Below are positions 1 to 12,303 of a DNA stretch of 64,000 bases, in pieces. The first letter of the stretch is position 1; every line of letters starts with the position of its first letter. This DNA comes from Topomyia yanbarensis (Eukaryota > Arthropoda > Insecta > Diptera > Culicidae): positions 94,560,113-94,624,112 of the forward strand of contig NC_080672.1 in the NCBI RefSeq assembly GCF_030247195.1, given 5' to 3'. The notes beneath the pieces are model-generated. The model worked only from the letters and a program-made list of their open reading frames with translations. It was not told where the DNA came from and ran no database searches. Made by a program: the position numbers and the translations under genes.

Positions 1-3000
1 TCAGAGCTCTGTACACTATTTCCAGCATGCTGTTATCATCGCTAATATTTCTTCGGTTTATGCATTTGTTTTTTACTATTCTCTCTCTTGTTGAGTCCCA
101 TTTCCGGACCACTACCTACACTCGTTTTACCTAGTTGCTGCTCGTCTTGTCCAAGCAAGCGGAGAAGCAATGTTAGGGTCTTGCCTTTCTCCTATAGAAA
201 AGCTATGCAACCACTCACAAAAATCGAGTGAACCGGTTAGATGCTGATTTCATGAGCCATTTAGCTCCTATTTTCGTGAGTAATTCAGATCCCAGCCTTA
301 TCACGATCTACTCGGATAGTCCCCGATGGTGAACTAACCCTACTCCGACTGAGAGTTTTCCGACGGAGGAATTTCTCCCGACATCGACACCGGCTTTCTT
401 TCGCTATCCAGCTCCCAGATCTACTCGGATATTATCCGGCTGTGAACTACCCTACTCCGACTGAGAATTCCCCGGTAGCAGAATTTCTCTCGGTACCTAT
501 GTCTGTTTCGTGAGCCAATTTGCTCCCATTTTTGACGCGATAGTCGGATGGTCTACGGCGGTGAATCTACTCTACTTTAAATGCCCCGGCGGTAGATTTC
601 TTCTGCTACTGATGTTCGTTTCCGTAAGCAATCCCGATCTACTCGATCTAGTCCCCGGCGGCGAACCTAGCCTGCTCAGCGGACCAGTGAGTAGGGGTTG
701 AGATCATTCCAGCAATTCCGAATGGAACGTAGCTTCCGGTAGACTGGCGTCCTAACGACTCACTGCTAGCTATTCGATGCGGCCTGCTCGCTCTAATACC
801 CGGCGGTGGATCTAGCCTACTCATGAGCTAGCCGGTAAGGTGTCGAGGTCGATCCGGCTACTCCGGTGAAGCCTGACGTCCGGTTCACTGGCGCCCCGAC
901 GACCGAAGCCCGGTGCTACGTCGCGTACTACTCAACTGGTCCCCGGCGGTGGGCCTAGTCTACACCGACGGAGAGTTCCCCGGTGGCGGAATATCCCCAT
1001 AAACCCGTTTTGTGGTTTCACGGCGGCTTCCCACCTGATAGCGCTAATTTGTTGGTCCCTTGGCCACTTTCTCGGAGAGTATACTTGTAACCACTCTGTT
1101 GGCAGCATCCAAGATATGCTCGTCATGGCACATCTCTTGGAGGATATTGTCAACTGTCTCACCAGGCATACCCCTTTGAAGTTCTTTGAACCTAGGGCAT
1201 TCGAAGACTACGTGTTCCGGTGTCTCTTGCACCTTCGCACGCTGACGAAGCATGTCGAAACCGATGCAGGTACTTCCGGAAGCATCTTTGCCCGGACAAA
1301 AACTGCGTCAAATAGAAGTTCACCTCTCCATGCTTCCTATGTACCCAAGCAGACACATTTGTGATGAGTCGCTGGGTTCACCTTCCTTTCTCCGCGTTGT
1401 CCCACTCTTGCCGCCACTTAGCCGAGTCCGCTCGGACCAGTCTCTTTGCATTTCTCCGTTGGTAGCATTCCACGTCCTCAACCGCAGTGACGCAGATGGG
1501 AACCATCCCGGCAGTTACGCATACCATCTCCGACGATATCGTTCTGTACGCATTCGCGACACGAACAGCCATTAGGCGAAACGTGCTTGTCAACTTCGTC
1601 CGGTTCCGGCTCGATTTCAGCACAGCAGCCCAGGCCGGTACGCCATACTTCAATATTAAAGATGAGACACCCTCCGGGAGACATTTCGTACTGCACCTTG
1701 CTCCTCCGTCGTTCGGCATGGTCCTTGTCAATGCGTTAGTTGTCCTCGAAGCCATAGTCGACATTGCTGTTGTAATTTAACCGATTATCGACCAGCTGCT
1801 TCAGCGTACACATCGATGGAATTGAGTGTCCGCCGACGCTGATCACGAAACACTGTATTTTTTCCGTTGTTGACCAGCACTATCTCCGTCTTGTGGTGAG
1901 CCAGCTGGAACTTGAAATCAGCCATCCAGGTTTCCGCGATGTGTATAGATCGACTATAGTGTTGTGACCCTAATCGGCCTTTGCCCAATGTTCGTCTCGT
2001 AGACTAGTAGACTCGGTTCTGAAAGTAACTTCTCAGAACCTTGCAGATAGTTCTGTATCCGCATTCTGTGCAGCACTACGGCGAAAGTCATCCTGTTCGC
2101 GCTGTTGAACGAGTTCTTCATGTCGATCGTAACCACGGCGCAGTAGCGATTGCCCCTTCTATTTTCCTACAATGCTTTCTCCGCGCTCGCGATGGCGGAT
2201 GGCGTCCACCGTCGAGATCCCTTTCCAGAATCCGAGCTGCCTCTGCGACAGTCCGTTCTGACTTTCAGCGTAGTTCGTACGACACGGTAAGCGTTGCCCC
2301 AATGGTTGGCGACTACTTCTCTGCACAGCATCTTGTAGCAGATGGACTTACTAAGTACTATCTCGCGTTTAGAAGCAGCCTAAGCCGCCCGGAATGTCAC
2401 CTTCAACTCTTCTCTGACTACCTCAGATCTTGCTCTAGTCTCTGGACGCGTGTTTTGGATTTGAGGATGCTGAGCATTTCGTTCTAACAATACGTCGGAC
2501 GCCGGCAGTTCCTCAGTTCCATTTTTCTCGGCATTGCTGCTTTACGCGTCCTTGTTCATGTTTTCGACAGCTCATCGGCATTCGGAATTTGGGCGTGGCT
2601 GTCACCACGAAGTGCTTCCACAGAAAGGTCCTTGTTGAAGTCCTTTATTTTCCACTTCCACTCGCCAGTCCTCACTCTCCGCGATACAGTGCAATTCCAC
2701 CGACCAATGGTATAGTGGATCACGTGGTGGGCGCTATGTGTATACTATTCACTGACGTGCCATTTCATATTATCCATCAGCGACGCACTGCAGAATGTTA
2801 CGTCGATGATGGATTCCCGGTCTTTACGGAATGTGCTAGCGGAAACTTCGTTGCACAGCCGTACATCCAGCTGCGTCAAGGCTTCCAACAGGTTGCAACC
2901 TCTTGCGTTGGTCAGCCTGCTACCCCACTTCACGATCCAAGCGTTAAAATCTCCTCCTATAACAACCGGCGTTCGTCCTACTACCGAGTCGGTTAGTGTG

Positions 3001-3095
3001 TCCAGCATCCGATAGTTCTGCATTGGTGTCCACCGTGGGGGGAGCATAACAGTTACATACGAATATGCCGTTGATCCTGCCGATGACGAATCCAT
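1..3095 (-). mobile_element. Degraded non-LTR retrotransposon (R1/Loner-like), minus strand
   Basis: Read on the minus strand, this is a decayed non-LTR element. An endonuclease-like segment lies at 2745-3095 (motif VVIGGDFNAW). RT fragments follow at about 1785-2140, including VTIDMKNSFNSA, which resembles the RT catalytic block. Next come a thumb-like segment at 1378-1764 and a C-terminal segment at about 930-1253 with the family hallmark TPEHVVFECPRF. The reading frame is broken many times, and much of the region between endonuclease and RT is missing or scrambled. Positions 1-930 look like its 3' UTR, which reiterates a GGCGGTGnnnCTAGCCTACTC-type motif also found in the copies at 24.1-26.5 and 62.3-64 kb. 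The right end abuts a copia fragment. The clade label is an inference. Confidence 0.8.
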
Positions 3096-3096
3096 C

Positions 3097-3360
3097 TTGT
3101 GTGTTACGAAGAAGATTACGCTGTCGTCGTTAGGTGAAGTTAGCTATTTCCTTGGCATTCGAGTCACCAAAGATCAGAAGACCTACGTCAGAAAGCTTTC
3201 GAGTCGTTTTGGTTTGGAGCATGCAAAGGGATCCAACGTTCTTATCGATACAGGATATTATAGAAACCGCGAAGGAAGAAAGAAGCTAAGAGATAACGAG
3301 TGTTACCACAGCTTAGCATGAGCGCTGCTATACGTGGCAGTAAATACGAAATAGACATAA
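3097..3360 (+). mobile_element. copia-type RT fragment
   Basis: A plus-strand stretch encodes LGEVSYFLGIRVTKDQ and, further on, LSSRFGLEHAKGSNV. These are typical of the connection region of Ty1/copia reverse transcriptase. The coding sense is lost near 3360. The likely continuation of the same element (RNase H end and 3' LTR) is at about 6650-7380, so the copia copy seems to have been split by the non-LTR material between. Confidence 0.75.
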
Positions 3361-3375
3361 AGGCAGTGGCGTATT

Positions 3376-3428
3376 AGGGGGGGGTTGGGAGCAAACCACA
3401 CCCCACCCCCACCCCCCCCCCCCCCCCA
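3376..3428. repeat. G-run followed by C-rich homopolymer tract
   Basis: A run of about nine G is followed, after a short spacer, by a C-rich tract ending in about 17 consecutive C. It is low-complexity and the exact run length could be an assembly artefact. It sits between the copia fragment and the following non-LTR element. Confidence 0.7.
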
Positions 3429-3539
3429 AAATGTTTTGGAGGAATTTGTTAAACAAAAATATGCCCAATATTTTAAATGGAATTCTCAAAGTTTCATTTG
3501 CCAAAGTTATCTTGAGAGAATATTTCCTTTCAGTGAAAA

Positions 3540-6500
3540 CTGGCAGCAGACCTCGACACGTACCTGTCGGCTCGTTGTGGAGGCTACCTTAACCGCCGAG
3601 GACTATAACGAGTAGATCGCGGCGAAGCGAGGAACTGGGTGCTTATTGGTTCATGAAACGGATATCGGTACCGAGAGAAATTTCGCCACATTCTGTAGTC
3701 CTTGACTGACGGCGAACATGGACTGGAGAGTGTGCGAGAAGTATCCCCAAAGCGACCACCAGGCAATCCGCTACTGCATCGGCCAATGGAACCCTGCTCC
3801 AGCACGGAGAAGGATGGGCGGCAAGCTAAAGTGGAAGACGAAAGCCTTTAACGAAAACCTCTTTGTTGAGTTACTACGGCGAACAACGGAATCAAGTACG
3901 TTGATGCGGCTGATCTAACAAGAAGGATTGTGACAGCTTGTGACGTTACAATGTCACGAAAACTAGGGCCATGCAGTAGACGGCGTGCAGCTTACTGGTT
4001 AAATGACTAACTCAGTACGCTACACGCTGCTTGTCTTTGAGCCAGAAGGCTGGCTCAGAGCGCAAGATTGGAGAGTGAGAGAGGAGCGCAAGCGACATTT
4101 CGAGAAGGTAAGGACACTTTAAAACGGGAGATCAAGCTTAGCAAGCAATTGTCATAAGTAGCTATGCTGAGAAATAAACGCCAATCCTTGGGGGACGCAT
4201 ACTGAGTCGTCATGACGAAGACGAGGGTCCGTCGACACCAGCTGAAATATGCCCGGGTAAGCTAAAGATAATCGTTGAGGGTCTCTTCCCGAATCACGAT
4301 TCAACCAGCTGGTCACCGACACCATACGGCGAAGAAGAAGAAGGAGGTTACACAGCCGAGTGGCAAGCGACTAACGACGAGCTCAAAGAAGCGTCGATGT
4401 GACTAAAATCAAAGAAAACCCCCGGTCCGGATGGAATACCAACCAAGGCGCTGAAAGCTGCGATCCTGGCATATCCGGACATGTTCAGGATGCTACTGCT
4501 GAAGTGTTTTTAGATGGTAATCCCCGAAATGAGGAAGGTGCAGAAACTGATGTTGCTGCCAAAGTCAGGGAAGTCACCGGGCCATCCAGCCTGGTATAGA
4601 CCAATGCCGCAGCGTGGCATAAAAGAATGAGCCAGATCCTGAAGAGCTACTTCCAGAGTAGAGCACTGCTGTACCAGACGAACAAAAGGGCAGAAGGCAA
4701 TGCGAGTCGTATTCCTCAGGGCTCCATTCTCTGTCCAACTCTTTGAAATGGAATGTACGATGGGATCTTAACACTGCGGCTGTCCAGGAAAGTGAAAGTC
4801 GTTGGTTTCGTGGATGACGTGTCACTAACGGTGAGGCACTTGAAAAAATGGAGGTGTCGGTGACGGAGACAATAGATGCGATGGAGAGCTGGATGAACGG
4901 GTCAAGCTGTAAATAGCTCACCAAAAGACGGATTTGTTGTTGGACAGCAACTGCAAAGCGGTTCAGCGGATACAGATCACCGTCGAAGGGCATGTGATTG
5001 CATCGAAGCGTGCACTGAAACAATTGGGTGTGATAATCTGATTGAGCTTTAACAACCACGTTGATTACACATGCGAAATGTCGGTCCATTATCTAGTGTT
5101 TCGTCATCGATACTGCGATATGGGGCTCCTGCATGGGGTGCGACGCTGAAAACCAAGTGGAACCGCGAAAAGCTGAACAGGACGCGTCGACTGCTGGCCG
5201 TACGAGGTGCGATTGCATACCGGAGGCAGTATGTCTTATCGCCGAGATGATTCCCATCTGCATCACCCTGACGGATGATATCAAGTGCTACAATCAATGA
5301 AACGTCAGAAACGTGAAGAAGATGATGAGAATCGATTCGATGGTGGCGTGGCAGCAGGAATGGGACAATACGGAGAAAGGAAAGTGGACCTACCGGCTCA
5401 TCCAAACCTGTCGACGTGGGTCAATAGAAAGCACGGAGAGATGACCTTCCACCTGAAACAGCTCCTACCGAGCAGCGGCTGCTTAAGAAGTATCTTCATC
5501 GGTGTGGGTACGCAACGCCAACACTGTGCCCGGAGTGTGAGTGTGAGCGTCTTTGAGTGTCCGAGGTTTGAGGTCTTTGAATGTCCGAGGTTTGAAGTGA
5601 CGTGCAGGGAGCTACTTAAAACGGGAGGACCGGACATCAACCCGGGTAATGTAGCCTACAGAATGACAAGCGACGTAAAGACGTGGAACGCAGTAAATAG
5701 AGATATGATGTAGATCATGATCGTCTTACAGCGGAATGGACATCGAGCAACGGTTTCGGGAGAGCAATCACCGCCAGGGAACTCTCCGCAGGAATAAGCT
5801 GGATCCACCGCCGAGGACTAGTCGAGTAGACTGCAACAGAACAGCGAGTATGAGTCGTCGAAACGTCGAAAGCTCCATGCGGATTCGCCAGACCGACCAC
5901 GGCACCCCACCGGTTGTTCCGATAGAAAAATAGCGAAAACCAAAGAAGAATCGATATTGGGAGAGCTTTTTTCGCCAGGAAACTCCGTCAGCGTAAGCTC
6001 GATTCACCGCTGGGGACTAGACTGAGTAGACAGCGACGAGACTACACTAGTCGCGGGTTATCGGTGTACCAGTGCACCGGACACTCTGCTTCACTAGAAT
6101 CGCCGAACTGACCTCGGCACCTAGCTGATTAGCTCGATCTCGGGAGAACTTCTCTCACCGGGGAATTCTCTGTCGGAGTAAGTCATCAAGGAAGTAGTGC
6201 TAAATGGTCCAAGAAGAGAACTAAACAGCTTAAAGGAGTTACGGTGCTAAATGGCACCGGTCACGGAGCCAAAGGGCTCAAGAAGTTGTGGTACTGAAAC
6301 CAAACAAGAATCGGTATCGAGAGAACTTCTTTCGTCTGGGACCTCTCCGTCAGCGTACAATCAGATTTACCGCCGGGAACTAGACTGTGTAGACTGCGAC
6401 GACACACCACCAGTCGCGCAGGGGCTCCAGCAAACCGGATGCCCTACTCTACCGGAATCGCCGAACTGACCTCAGCATCTGACTGGTTTGCTAGCTTTCG

Positions 6501-6640
6501 AACTTCTCTCGTCGCGGATCTTTTCGTCGGAGTAGGCTATTTCTATCGTCGGGGACTAGACCGAGTAATTCGCGAACCAGTCGGAAGCTCGAAGAGGAAG
6601 TGGTACTGAATGGCACAAGGGAACTGAAGGGGTCAGTAAA
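3540..6640 (+). mobile_element. Degraded non-LTR retrotransposon (same family), plus strand
   Basis: Plus-strand remains of the same family as the copy at 1-3095. An endonuclease C-terminal motif (SDHQAIRY) occurs at about 3750. RT pieces follow at about 4390-5090, with an entry motif resembling PGPDGIPTKAL and a degenerate active-site region reading GFVDDV. A C-terminal part reaches about 5715. The region 5720-6600 resembles the family's 3' UTR; it contains at least four spaced versions of an ACCGCCGGGGACTAGACcgAGTAG-like motif near 5807, 6007, 6369 and 6545. Many stops and frameshifts mean no intact protein remains. Confidence 0.75.
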
Positions 6641-6649
6641 TTAGACAGT

Positions 6650-7171
6650 CTGAAGTTGGCCGCCCAGATTGTCCTCGTAGGGGAAGAGCATTAATTCTAG
6701 ACCCACTGCTAGCTTTCCTACCTTGATTACCCAAACCCGTTCCCTGAGTTGTTGGTCTTTGAACATTTTTTTCCTGCTCACCCCCCGATCTTGCCCCCAC
6801 TGCATAGCGGTGAACGTATCAATATTGAGCAGACAAGTCAGCTGTCCTATTGCTTTGTCGGAGGCTTGTAGAGAGCTTGTTTGGTTAAGGCGATTGTTGG
6901 AAGAGATGGGGGAGAAGCAACGTGGACCGACTGTAGTGTTTGAAGATAATAGGAGCTGTATTGATTTCGTTGAGCTGAAACGGCAGTCACGAAGGTCGAA
7001 GCTTATCGACACCCGAATGTATTTCACGAAGGATTTAGCAGCGAAAGGTGTGTGGTTCTGAAATAATGTCCGTCAGAGGCCATGGTGGTAGATATTGTGA
7101 CTAAGCCGCTAGGAGCGGAAAAGTAGAGCAAATTTTCAGCTTCAATGGGCTTGGCTAATATCGAGGAGGAG
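6650..7171 (+). mobile_element. copia-type RNase H C-terminal fragment
   Basis: Plus-strand sequence encodes CRELVWLRRLLEEMGE, then FEDNRSCIDFVE and KLIDTRMYFTKDL. This is the end of a Ty1/copia RNase H domain (family hallmarks ELxWLRxLL, NxSCI and HIDTRxxF). It is followed by a polypurine-like GAGGAGGAG directly before a TGTT LTR-type start at 7172. It is probably the 3' part of the copia copy seen at 3097-3360. Confidence 0.75.
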
Positions 7172-7380
7172 TGTTTAGTGTACAAGTGGGAGCGACATTT
7201 TTTACACGACGCCCATGCGCACTACCAACTGTTTTAACCACCATAGAGCTAATAGGTTTCATTCGACTGTAACAAGAGCAACAATAAACACGTTTCATTA
7301 TTCTCGCATTTCTTTTACGTTGCGTGTTGTCCCGGTATTGTTCCGTCGTCTTGCACTTGTCCGCTGCGTTACTGGCTTGA
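7172..7380 (+). repeat. Probable copia 3' LTR (partial)
   Basis: It begins with TGTTTAG directly after a purine-rich tract and follows the copia coding end. It contains an AATAAA at about 7282. It runs into the TGTTCCGC start of the next LTR at 7381, so its own 3' end is not defined. No second copy is present in the window. Confidence 0.5.
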
Positions 7381-7780
7381 TGTTCCGCCTGCAAACGCGC
7401 TTCCGCTACCAATTTACCTTCAACGGGACCAAGCGCCCCTGATCCAAGCAGGACAGCAGGGAGCTGTCAAACGAGTAAGGGGTAGGAAAATAAACACGAA
7501 GAAGGAAGAGATTAATTAACAGAGATTAGTTCGCAGCAGGTTTGTGAAGTTAAGAATAATTTAATTAAAAGCTTAAAGTTAAAAACACGGTATCGTGAAC
7601 AATTAGAAGTACGGTTATAAAATCGTTATAAGTATTACGGATGAGTGAAACTAAAACTAAAGGTAAAGTGAAACTTAAACTAAAGGATTATCACAGCTAG
7701 TAATCGAGTTGATACCGACAAGAAATAAAGTACCGTACGAGACCGCTTCCCGGAAATTAGTATCAACACTAAACGGGAAC
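7381..7780 (+). repeat. BEL/Pao element 5' LTR
   Basis: About 400 bp, starting TGTTCCGCC, that align by eye with 12304-12680. Shared blocks include a CCGCTACCAATTTACC stretch near the start, an AGTACGGTTATAAAATC stretch in the middle, and GTATCAACACTAAACGGGAAC at the end. The two LTRs differ by many substitutions, a deletion of about 120 bp in the 3' copy and a hairpin insertion in the 3' copy, so the element is old. No clear target-site duplication was found. Confidence 0.8.
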
Positions 7781-10700
7781 GAATTAAATTTTCCGTTTAT
7801 TCCGGGATGTCAAGCGGTTTTCGAAGCAAGTGTGGGCAAACAGGCCCAGAAAAAGTGCGATTCTCCTGGTGATGAGAGGGCCGAATGTGGTACGTATCGA
7901 AGGCTCGATACTAGCGGGATAGTTTAGTGTGACGTGTGGTTTCACTATGAGTGCGTTTGCGTGGAAGACAGGATCCAAGATAGAGAGATTGGAGCTGTAA
8001 TGGGTGCGTGGGGAAATAGCTGGAGCGGGAAAAGTGCGGACTACGTGATCAACTGGCGCGCTACGAGTAGCAACAGGAGCAGTAGAAACGTCTGGAACAG
8101 GCTGAAGATCAGCATAAATGGCATGAGAAGCGGCAAAAGCAACCGATTTTGCAGCAGCAAAAGCAGCAGCGGATCGATCAGTCATAGAAGAGGGAATTGC
8201 GGTTGCCGCGGCATAGTTCGTTGTTGGGAGAGCCAGATCAACGAAGATCCAACTGCGATGACTTGCCAATTACGAGAGGTCATCTTGCGGGGCGGAAGAC
8301 GGTGGCGGCGATCCTGAAGATTGACCACGATTCATCGCAGCGTACGAAAGGACTTGCCGGATGTACGGTTTTCGAAACGATGAGTTGCTTGATCGACTCG
8401 AAAAAAGTCTACGACAAAGCGTTAAACTCTGTCAAAAGTCTGCTTCTATCTCCCGACAACATTCCGGTGACCATAGATCGATTGAAAACTTTTCGGGAAT
8501 CCGGAGTCCATTGTGGAGATGATGGTGCGGAAGATTAGGATGGTGCCCCTACCCAAGATTGATAAAATGGAAACGATCATCGATTTCGGTGTTGTAGTGC
8601 AGAATCTATGTGCGACGTTCCAGGTGTGCCAGATGGATAAGCGGTTGTACAATGTCACATTACTGCAATGATTAGTTGACAGCCTCCCACCAACCATAAA
8701 AATTAATTGGGTTTTTTTATCGGAAGGAGTGTCGTGCGACTACATTGCTGGAGTTCAACGAGTGGCTTGGACGAATGGTGGAGGCTTTAAGTGGCGTAAT
8801 CCGACCACAAGTGTGGGTCAAACCGCAGAAGCTTGAGAGAAGAAACTGGAAGGAAGAAGCCTACATTCATATACATTCCGCGAACCCGCTTGAGGAAAAG
8901 GCATGCAAAGTATGCTTGGCGTGTTCAAAGGGGTGCGAAGGTCTCGGCAGATGTAGCAGGTTCCTCAATATGTCTCCGAGTGCACGGTGGGTGTTGATGA
9001 ATGAGAAGAAGATCTGTCGAAAGTGTCTGGCTAAGCACTTAAAGTCCTGCGAGCGGAACGTTCCGTGTAATCATAACGGATGTAGTTATCTTCATCATCG
9101 GTTACTGCACGATGATACCAAGCACGGACAAATTCCCAGCAGCTCGTCGCAAAACATTTCCTGCAACACTCATCACTGTTCGCTTGGCGGAGTTCTGCTA
9201 AAGTAGATCCGAGTTACGGTGCATGGAAGAGAGAAGTCGATTAACACCTTCCTCGATGCTGGGTCGACCTCTACGCTGATGGAACATAGCTTGTGGAAAG
9301 AGCTAAACACTTGGGCCGGCCGACAAGATAGATACGAAGAATACTCGGTAAAATATTCGATGGATATCACCGGAGCGCAAACTCCAACTTAACGTTTTTA
9401 TCTACCGAGGGTGCATACAGTACGAACTTTGGATCTTCCCTCGCAATCGATAGTGACTTCAGACCTGACAAAACACTGCAAAAAACTAGCTGGACTGCCT
9501 GTTGAGTCGTACACTGAAGTCAAACCTCGTATCCTGTTGGGTGTCGACAATACTAGGTTAGAGTATCCGTTTGACACAAGAGAAGGAAGTGCAAATCAGT
9601 CCACTGCTGTTTTGACACTACTAGGTTGGCTGATCTATGGCCCATGCTCAGTAGCAAAACCAACGATGACCAATGGAGACAGTACGTATAGCTACCACAT
9701 TTGCCAGTGCGAGGCGTTGCACTCGACCGTTAAAAGCTATTTCGCTCTGGATAGCCTCAGAGTACAACCTACTGGGCAGCTATCGAAAGAAGACGAACGA
9801 GCGATGGTACAATCAGGCACGAGTACACTGGAGAAACGGCTACCGGACAGTAAAAATATGGCCTTAAAGCGCCAGCAGAGTCTTGACAAACGCCTGGCTC
9901 GAGAGCCTGAATTGGCGAAATGTCGTCAAGAGAAAATTCTGGACTACAAGGCGAAGGGATATATTCGTAAGCTTGCGGCACAGGAAGAAGTTATGCGCAA
10001 GGAACGCTCGTGGTATCTGCCGATCTTTCCGGTTATCAATCCTAACAAACCTGGGAAGCTTAGAATTGTGAAAGGGCCTGATCAGGTTACGCCACTTCCG
10101 GATGTCTTGCAATGGTTCCGCGAAAATCGTATAGCAATTTCAGGAGATATTCGCGAGATGTTTCACCAAGTTTGGATCAACAATGAAGACCAGCACTGCC
10201 AAAGGTTTCTCTGGAATTATGGAAATCTAGGGGATAACCCGACGATTTACGTCATCAAGTGATTACGTTCGGTGCGAGTTGTTCGCCAAGCAATGCACAA
10301 TACGTGAACAACCTAAACGCAGGACTGTTTAAGCACCAGTTTCCGGAAGCTGTTGAGGTGCTCTGTCAGGGCACATACGTTGATGATATGCTCTGTAGCG
10401 TAGAATCAGAAGGGGAGGAGGTAAAATTCGTGCAGGATGTATGGTCCATACATGCTGAAGGTTGCTTCGAGATCCGAGGACGGCTGTACAACTGGTACTA
10501 GTACTGGGTATGTGGTGGGATACCATCAGCGATACATTTACCTTTAAAATCCCGAAACGATGCAGGCAACAGTTGCTTTCCGAAGAGGAAACCCCTACGA
10601 AGCATGAAGTACTACGAACCCTCATGTCGGTGCACGACCCGCTCGGACTTCTGGCAATCGAGCTGATGTTCCTCAAAGTCCTTCTTCAGGAAATTTGGTG

Positions 10701-12303
10701 CTCTAACAGTGGTTGGGATGAACCGATAGCCGGTCAACAACTTTCTAAGTGGAGAACGTGGCTCAACGTGTTGAACAATGTGGAGAGTTTCCGTTCCGTG
10801 ATCCTATCGAACGATAACATCGTCGTCAACTGTAATCCAGCTGCATGTTTTCGTTGATGCTAGCGAAAACGGATACGCAGCGGTCGCATACTTTCGCTAC
10901 GAAGAAGGTGACTCGATAGAATGTACCTTTGTTGCTGCAAAAACTCGTGTCGCACCCGCTGAAGTACGTTTCGATTCCTCGGTTGGAACTCCAAGCGGCG
11001 GTCATCGGAATGCGTCTGGCGCAAGCGATCGGAGAAACTCACCGTATTCCAGTACAGAAACTGATGGACTGATTCAAGAGATGTCCCTTGTTGGTGGCTG
11101 AGGATCACAGGAAGTACAGCAAATTTGTCGGAGAAATTTTACAAGATTCGATAAGACTGCCAGGCTTGCAAGAATGCTAGAGCTCGTCCGCAACCGCCCG
11201 TCATGGCAGAGCTTCCGTCAGCGAGACTAGCAGCATATTTCCGGCCATTCTCGTATGCTGGGTTCGATTATTTCGGTCCGATGCAGGTGTTCGTTGGCAG
11301 ACGTGTTGAGAAGAGGTGGGGTGTACTCATCACATGCTTGGTGGTACGCGCCGTACACATAGAAATAGCCCATACGCTCAATTCCAGTTCCTGTATCATG
11401 GCACTGAGAAGCTTCATTGCGAGACGTGGAACGCCGTTAGAGCTCTTTTGCGATCGGGGTACGAACATCGTTGGTGCCGATCGAGAACTGAACGAAGCAG
11501 TACACTCCTTGAATCAGGAGGAGATCATGAAAGAGTTCGTGACTGCAAACACTAATGGCGTTTTCGTTTTTTCTTGGTGCTACACCGGTGTAGTGCAAAG
11601 AAAGAGATAGACTGATTACACCCAAGTTTGAAAGAGTGTAGCACCGACTACACCGGTGTAGTGCAGTGTCAAAAACGAATATGCCATAAGTGGTCGTTCT
11701 TCCCACCGAGTAGTCCGCACGTGGGTGGAAGCTGGGAGAGATAGGTGCAATTTGTGAAGAAAATCCTGAAGAACATGAAGCTACCAACAGACGGAGTTCT
11801 ACGGAACACTCTACTGGAAATAGAGAATACCATCAACTCGCGCCCCGTCCCCTATGTACCAATAGAAGACGAAGAAAGTTAAGCCCTTACGCCCAATCAC
11901 TTTCTGTTAGACTCATCCAGTGGTTCAAAACCACTGTTATCGTACGATAACAGGCCCACTACGCTGTCAAATACATGGAGGACATCACAAGCTAACGTTA
12001 ACCTTTTCTGGAAGCGGTGGCTACAGGAGTACATGCCGTCGATAAACCGCCGAACGAAATGGCATTTCCCAGTCAGTCCTATTCAGATTGGGGATGTTGT
12101 GGCGATAGTTGATCCAGATCTTCCAAGGAACTCGTGGCCCAAAGGACGTGTCGTGGATGTGCAATTGAAGGACGACCAGGTTCGCAGCGCTACGGTGAGG
12201 ACACCGTTCAACATATACGAACACCCAGTGGTCAAGCTGGCGGTGTTGGAAGTTGGCGCAATAGAGGATACGCGCGAACTAGGACCCTGTGTACTGGGGG
12301 GAG
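7781..12303 (+). mobile_element. BEL/Pao retrotransposon internal region (inactive)
   Basis: Between the LTRs the plus strand carries decayed gag-pol. A Cys/His-rich nucleocapsid-like segment (CKVCLACSKGC, later CRKCLAKHL) lies at 8745-9206. A protease-like TFLDAGSTSTLM lies at about 9240. The RT region at 9411-10860 has LLGWLIYGPC and the catalytic YVDDML at about 10379. An RNase H-like part follows at about 10840-11110. Integrase runs from 11203 (YAGFDYFGPM, then FCDRGTN) with a C-terminal part at 12033-12290. Frames shift at several points (for example near 10260 and 10500), and a 131-bp MITE interrupts the integrase, so it cannot be functional. Confidence 0.85.
11556..11686. mobile_element. 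131-bp MITE with TAA duplication, inside BEL integrase
   Basis: Imperfect inverted repeats of about 40 bp: left TGGCGTTTTCGTTTTT, right complement TGGCATATTCGTTTTT. Each arm contains the palindrome CTACACCGGTGTAG. It is flanked by TAA at 11553-11555 and 11687-11689. Removing it plus one TAA rejoins the integrase frame across its catalytic-core region, which confirms an insertion. A 3-bp TWA duplication is typical of PIF/Harbinger elements, so that superfamily is the likely source. Confidence 0.75.
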
